From positions 1-6,920 of the forward strand of contig CAMIVH010000045.1 of the NCBI GenBank assembly GCA_946401755.1: 6,920 bases of DNA, in the 5' to 3' direction. The position numbers were made by a program, and so were the translations under genes. The DNA is from an uncultured Caryophanales bacterium. Its GTDB lineage: Bacteria > Bacillota_I > Bacilli_A > RFN20 > CAG-826. Below the pieces are notes generated by a model. It did not search any database. It was not told the DNA's origin and was given only the letters and a program-made list of their open reading frames with translations. This document shows positions 4,060-6,920 of this stretch, in pieces (the first letter of the stretch is position 1; every line of letters starts with the position of its first letter).

Positions 4060-6792
4060 CTATTCGTTAGATTCGTTAATTTCCTCGACGACTTGTTCTT
4101 CGCCTTCTTCTAATGGATCTTGCTCTTCGCCTTCTTCAAGTTCGCTTTCTTCTTCATAAGGAACAACAGCGATAGAAGAGACTTTTTGTCTGCCTTCAAG
4201 GTTCAAAATCTTGACGCCTTGAGTATTTCTAGAAGATTGTCTAACTTCAGATAAGTGAGTTCTAATGACGATACCATAGTTAGTGATAACCATTAAGTCA
4301 TCTTCACTAGAAACAGAGCGGACGGTGACGATTTTGCCCACTTTATCAGTGGATTTAAGGGTGCTAACACCTTTTGCGCCACGCTTTGTAACACGATATT
4401 CAGAGAAGTGTGTCATCTTACCAAAGCCTTTATCAGTGACGACTAAGATTAAGTCACCTTCATAAGCAACAGTCACACCGACAGCTTCAACACCTTCGTC
4501 TAAATCAATGCCGATAACGCCACTAGCGGTTCTACCCATTGGTCTTACTTCTTCAACTGGGAAGTTAACCATCTTACCTTCGCTAGAAGCGATACCAACG
4601 ATAGTGTCGATATAGTATTGATCCATTTCTTCTTGTTTTGGTTCATTTACCAAAGTAAATGTGCCTCTACCATTTTCGTCCAATTGCATGGTGTAGTATT
4701 TTCTTTCAGGATCAATTTCACCATAAGCTTTCATCTTGCTTTGGACTTCTTTAACGGCTAATAAGTTATCACCTTCTCTTAATGTGATAGCAATCTTACC
4801 GTTTTGTCTAATGGATTCATATTCAGAGATTGGAGTTCTCTTGACGATACCATCTTTAGTGAAGAACATTAAGAATCTGTAATCTAAATATTCATCAACA
4901 GCAATGATGGATTTAACATTTTCACCTTTTTCGATGTTGATTAAGTTAATGACTGGGATACCTTTACCTGTTCTTTGATATTCAGGAATTTGATAACCAC
5001 GGATACGATAAACTTTACCTAAATCAGTGAAGAATAAGAGGTCAGTGTGTGTCTTTGTGTAGACCATTAAGTCTACGACATCATTTTCATTTAATGATGC
5101 GCCACGGACACCTCTACCACCTCTATGTTGCGCTTTAAATGTATCAACGCTTAAACGTTTAACATAACCACCTCTAGATAAGGTCACAACGATATCTTCT
5201 TGTGGAATTAAATCTTCATCATCGATATTCGCGGCAACGTTAGAGATTTCAGTTCTTCTTTCATCACCGAATTTGTTTTTAATTTCTTCTAATTCTTTAA
5301 CAACGACTTCAATTTCGTTTTCTCTAGAAGATAAGATTCTCTTATATTCAGCGATGTTCTTTTCTAATTGTTCTCTTTCAGCGATTAATTTATCGGTTTC
5401 AATACCGGTTAATCTTCTTAATGTCATCGCTAAAATAGCGTTCACTTGTAATTCAGTGAATTCATATTTTTCCATTAAAGTCTTGGTGGCTTCTTCTGGA
5501 GTAGCGCTTTCTTTAATGATATCAACGATATCATCAATGTTATCGTGACATTTAATTAAACCGATAACGATGTGATCTCTAGCTTCGTCTTTTTCGAGTA
5601 AGAATTTTGTTCTTCTTTCAATAACAGAGACTTGGAAGTCTAAGTATTGTTGTAATAAGACTGGTAAGGAACATACTTTTGGAGCGTTGTCCACTAAGCA
5701 GAGATTGATAATACCAAAGCTCACTTGTAAGTTGGTGAGTTTATATAATTGGTTTAATAAAACTTCTGGGATAGCGTCACGTTTGACTTCGATAACAACA
5801 CGGATACCATCTTTGTTGGATTCATCACGGATATCAGAAATACCTTCAATGACTTTATCACGGACTAAGCCCGCCATAGCTTCAATCATGTTAGCTTTAT
5901 TGATACCATATGGGATTTCATCCACAACGATACGTTTTAAGCCGTGTTCACCACGTTCTTCAATGTGGCATTTACTTCTAATAGCGATGCTACCTGTACC
6001 TGTTTCATAAGCATCACGGATACCGCTTCTACCTAAGATAACTGCACCTGTTGGGAAGTCTGGACCTTTAATGTATTCCATTAATTCATCAACAGTGATT
6101 TCTGGGTTTCTCGCAATAGCGATAACACCATCAATAACTTCACCTAAGTTGTGTGGTGGGATGTTAGTGGCCATACCAACAGCGATACCACTAGAACCAT
6201 TAACTAATAAGTTTGGAATTCTAGAAGGAAAGACAGTTGGTTCTTGGTCAACACCATCGTAGTTATCCATGAAATCAACAACATCACAGTTGATATCACG
6301 GACCATTTCTAATGCTAATTTAGCCATTCTGGCTTCGGTATAACGATAGGCCGCTGGTTCATCACCATCGACAGAACCGAAGTTACCATGACCTTCAACA
6401 AGCATATATCTCATGGCGAATGGCTGGGCTAATCTAGCTAAAGCACCATAGATAGCTTGGTCACCATGAGGGTGATATTTACCCATAACGTCACCGACGA
6501 TACGAGCACATTTCTTGAATGGCTTATCAGGAGTGTTACCATTTTCTGCCATAGAGTAAACGATACGTCTATGGACTGGTTTCATACCATCTCTGACATC
6601 AGGAATCGCACGAGCGACGATAACAGACATGGCGTAATCAAGGAAGGATTCTTTAACTAATGGGACGGTATCAACATCGGTTAAACCAGCGACGATACCG
6701 GCTTCAAGTTCTTGTTCTTCTTCGGCGGAGACTTCTTCAGTTTCTTCAACTGCTTCTTCGTCTAAGACTTTGTTTTCATCATCTAATAACAT
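4060..6792 (-). CDS. gyrA: DNA gyrase subunit A
   Basis: GyrA is the breakage-reunion subunit of DNA gyrase (A2B2), which introduces negative supercoils. The 910-residue protein has an acidic N-terminal extension (1-35), then FLDYAMSVIVARAIPDVRDG (50-69), the KYHPHGDQAIYG region (105-116) and the catalytic tyrosine Y151 in YRYTEAR. A coiled-coil tower covers about 380-510. The C-terminal DNA-wrapping beta-pinwheel starts near 530 and has the GyrA box QHRGGRG at 555-561 (canonical QRRGGKG), which marks it as gyrase rather than ParC. It exceeds B. subtilis GyrA (about 820 residues) because of both acidic ends and a ~43-residue insert near 684-728. I chose the ATG at 6790-6792: AAGGAG lies 8 nt upstream, whereas a GTG at 6799-6801 overlaps that site. 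It follows gyrB by 17 nt. Confidence 0.98.
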   Translation of the reverse strand: MLLDDENKVLDEEAVEETEEVSAEEEQELEAGIVAGLTDVDTVPLVKESFLDYAMSVIVARAIPDVRDGMKPVHRRIVYSMAENGNTPDKPFKKCARIVGDVMGKYHPHGDQAIYGALARLAQPFAMRYMLVEGHGNFGSVDGDEPAAYRYTEARMAKLALEMVRDINCDVVDFMDNYDGVDQEPTVFPSRIPNLLVNGSSGIAVGMATNIPPHNLGEVIDGVIAIARNPEITVDELMEYIKGPDFPTGAVILGRSGIRDAYETGTGSIAIRSKCHIEERGEHGLKRIVVDEIPYGINKANMIEAMAGLVRDKVIEGISDIRDESNKDGIRVVIEVKRDAIPEVLLNQLYKLTNLQVSFGIINLCLVDNAPKVCSLPVLLQQYLDFQVSVIERRTKFLLEKDEARDHIVIGLIKCHDNIDDIVDIIKESATPEEATKTLMEKYEFTELQVNAILAMTLRRLTGIETDKLIAEREQLEKNIAEYKRILSSRENEIEVVVKELEEIKNKFGDERRTEISNVAANIDDEDLIPQEDIVVTLSRGGYVKRLSVDTFKAQHRGGRGVRGASLNENDVVDLMVYTKTHTDLLFFTDLGKVYRIRGYQIPEYQRTGKGIPVINLINIEKGENVKSIIAVDEYLDYRFLMFFTKDGIVKRTPISEYESIRQNGKIAITLREGDNLLAVKEVQSKMKAYGEIDPERKYYTMQLDENGRGTFTLVNEPKQEEMDQYYIDTIVGIASSEGKMVNFPVEEVRPMGRTASGVIGIDLDEGVEAVGVTVAYEGDLILVVTDKGFGKMTHFSEYRVTKRGAKGVSTLKSTDKVGKIVTVRSVSSEDDLMVITNYGIVIRTHLSEVRQSSRNTQGVKILNLEGRQKVSSIAVVPYEEESELEEGEEQDPLEEGEEQVVEEINESNE
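4092..4137 (-). repeat. 27-bp tandem repeat in the acidic tail of gyrA
   Basis: Two 19-nt segments, 4092-4110 and 4119-4137, differ at one base and are offset by 27 bp (nine codons). They encode two copies of LEEGEEQ within GyrA residues 886-899. It is an in-frame duplication in a disordered Glu-rich tail, probably from slippage. Confidence 0.8.
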
Positions 6793-6800
6793 AACTTGCA

Positions 6801-6806
6801 CTCCTT
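6801..6806 (-). promoter_or_regulatory. Ribosome binding site deciding the gyrA start
   Basis: AAGGAG on the minus strand lies 8 nt upstream of the ATG at 6790-6792. The alternative in-frame GTG at 6799-6801 shares its first base with this site and so cannot be served by it. Confidence 0.88.
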
Positions 6807-6809
6807 TCC

Positions 6810-6920
6810 TTAAATATCGAGGTTCTTAACGAACTTAGCGTTCGCATGAATGAACTCTTTACGTGGGTCAACGTTGTCACCCATCAAATCTGTAAAGATT
6901 TGTTCAGCGGCAATCGCATC
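6810..6920 (-). CDS. gyrB: DNA gyrase subunit B, C-terminal fragment (5' part outside window)
   Basis: Thirty-six residues and a TAA stop are visible. The segment reads DAIAAEQIFTDLMGDNVDPR and then KEFIHANAKFVKNLDI. This is the conserved GyrB C-terminus: the 'LMGD-x-V-x-P-R-x-x-F-I' block of the TOPRIM-tail region that contacts GyrA, and the characteristic ending NLDI. GyrB supplies the ATPase and the metal-binding TOPRIM domain, both outside the window. It lies 17 nt upstream of gyrA, so the two subunits are co-expressed. ParE ends differently and would normally precede parC, so gyrB is the better reading. Confidence 0.97.
   Translation of the reverse strand, partial: DAIAAEQIFTDLMGDNVDPRKEFIHANAKFVKNLDI

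Noticed and set aside
5273..5548. Plus-strand open frame of 91 residues opposite gyrA
   Set aside because: It is a shadow of the GyrA tower coiled coil; no ribosome binding site or promoter supports it. Other plus-strand frames (893-1075, 1366-1563, 4283-4465, 5687-6010, 6071-6262, 6457-6660) fail for the same reasons.
6793..6801. GTG start three codons upstream in gyrA
   Set aside because: It overlaps the AAGGAG ribosome binding site, which is correctly placed for the ATG at 6790-6792.
1..6920. CRISPR array, tRNA, mobile element, defence or toxin-antitoxin system
   Set aside because: I found no spaced direct repeats, cloverleaf, transposase, integrase or short two-gene cassette; almost all sequence is explained by five genes, one RNA and their signals.

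Overview
This window is a compact, AT-rich stretch of bacterial chromosome in which every supported gene lies on the minus strand. Transcription therefore runs from high to low coordinates: gyrB (3' end only) > gyrA > glycosyltransferase > serS, a terminator, then a zinc-ribbon membrane protein, a second terminator, the signal recognition particle RNA gene and the start of tadA. The protein sequences are Bacillota-like. The 78-nt SRP RNA lacks an Alu domain, as in mycoplasmas, and the gyrase is followed closely by serS and tadA. I infer a Mollicutes-related or gut 'RF39/Acholeplasmatales/Erysipelotrichia-type' member of Bacilli; this placement is inference. The standard code fits: tryptophan is read from TGG, the ORFs are intact, and the five visible stops are TAA or TAG, never TGA.

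Right-hand part (3041-6920): the C-terminus of GyrB, then gyrA 17 nt later, then a GT-B glycosyltransferase starting 2 nt after the gyrA stop. serS (1741-3024) follows after 16 nt with its own strong Shine-Dalgarno sequence. This looks like one operon, closed by a strong UUCG-tetraloop terminator at 1699-1720. It joins DNA supercoiling, a probable membrane glycolipid or other sugar transfer enzyme, and tRNA-Ser charging.

Left-hand part (1-1700): a monocistronic unit encodes a protein with three zinc ribbons and about eight membrane spans. It has a TATAAT promoter just below the serS terminator and its own terminator at 166-191. The SRP RNA promoter begins right at that terminator. The RNA closes in a long terminal helix, and the tadA start codon lies 9 nt beyond it, so the likely ribosome binding site of tadA is inside the SRP RNA 3' strand.

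I see no CRISPR array, tRNA, insertion sequence, phage gene or defence system. This is mainly a housekeeping region. The points worth a second look are the ffs-tadA overlap, a GyrA whose two quinolone-contact positions are Gln and Gly, a ~43-residue insertion in the GyrA C-terminal domain, and the unrecognised zinc-ribbon membrane protein.
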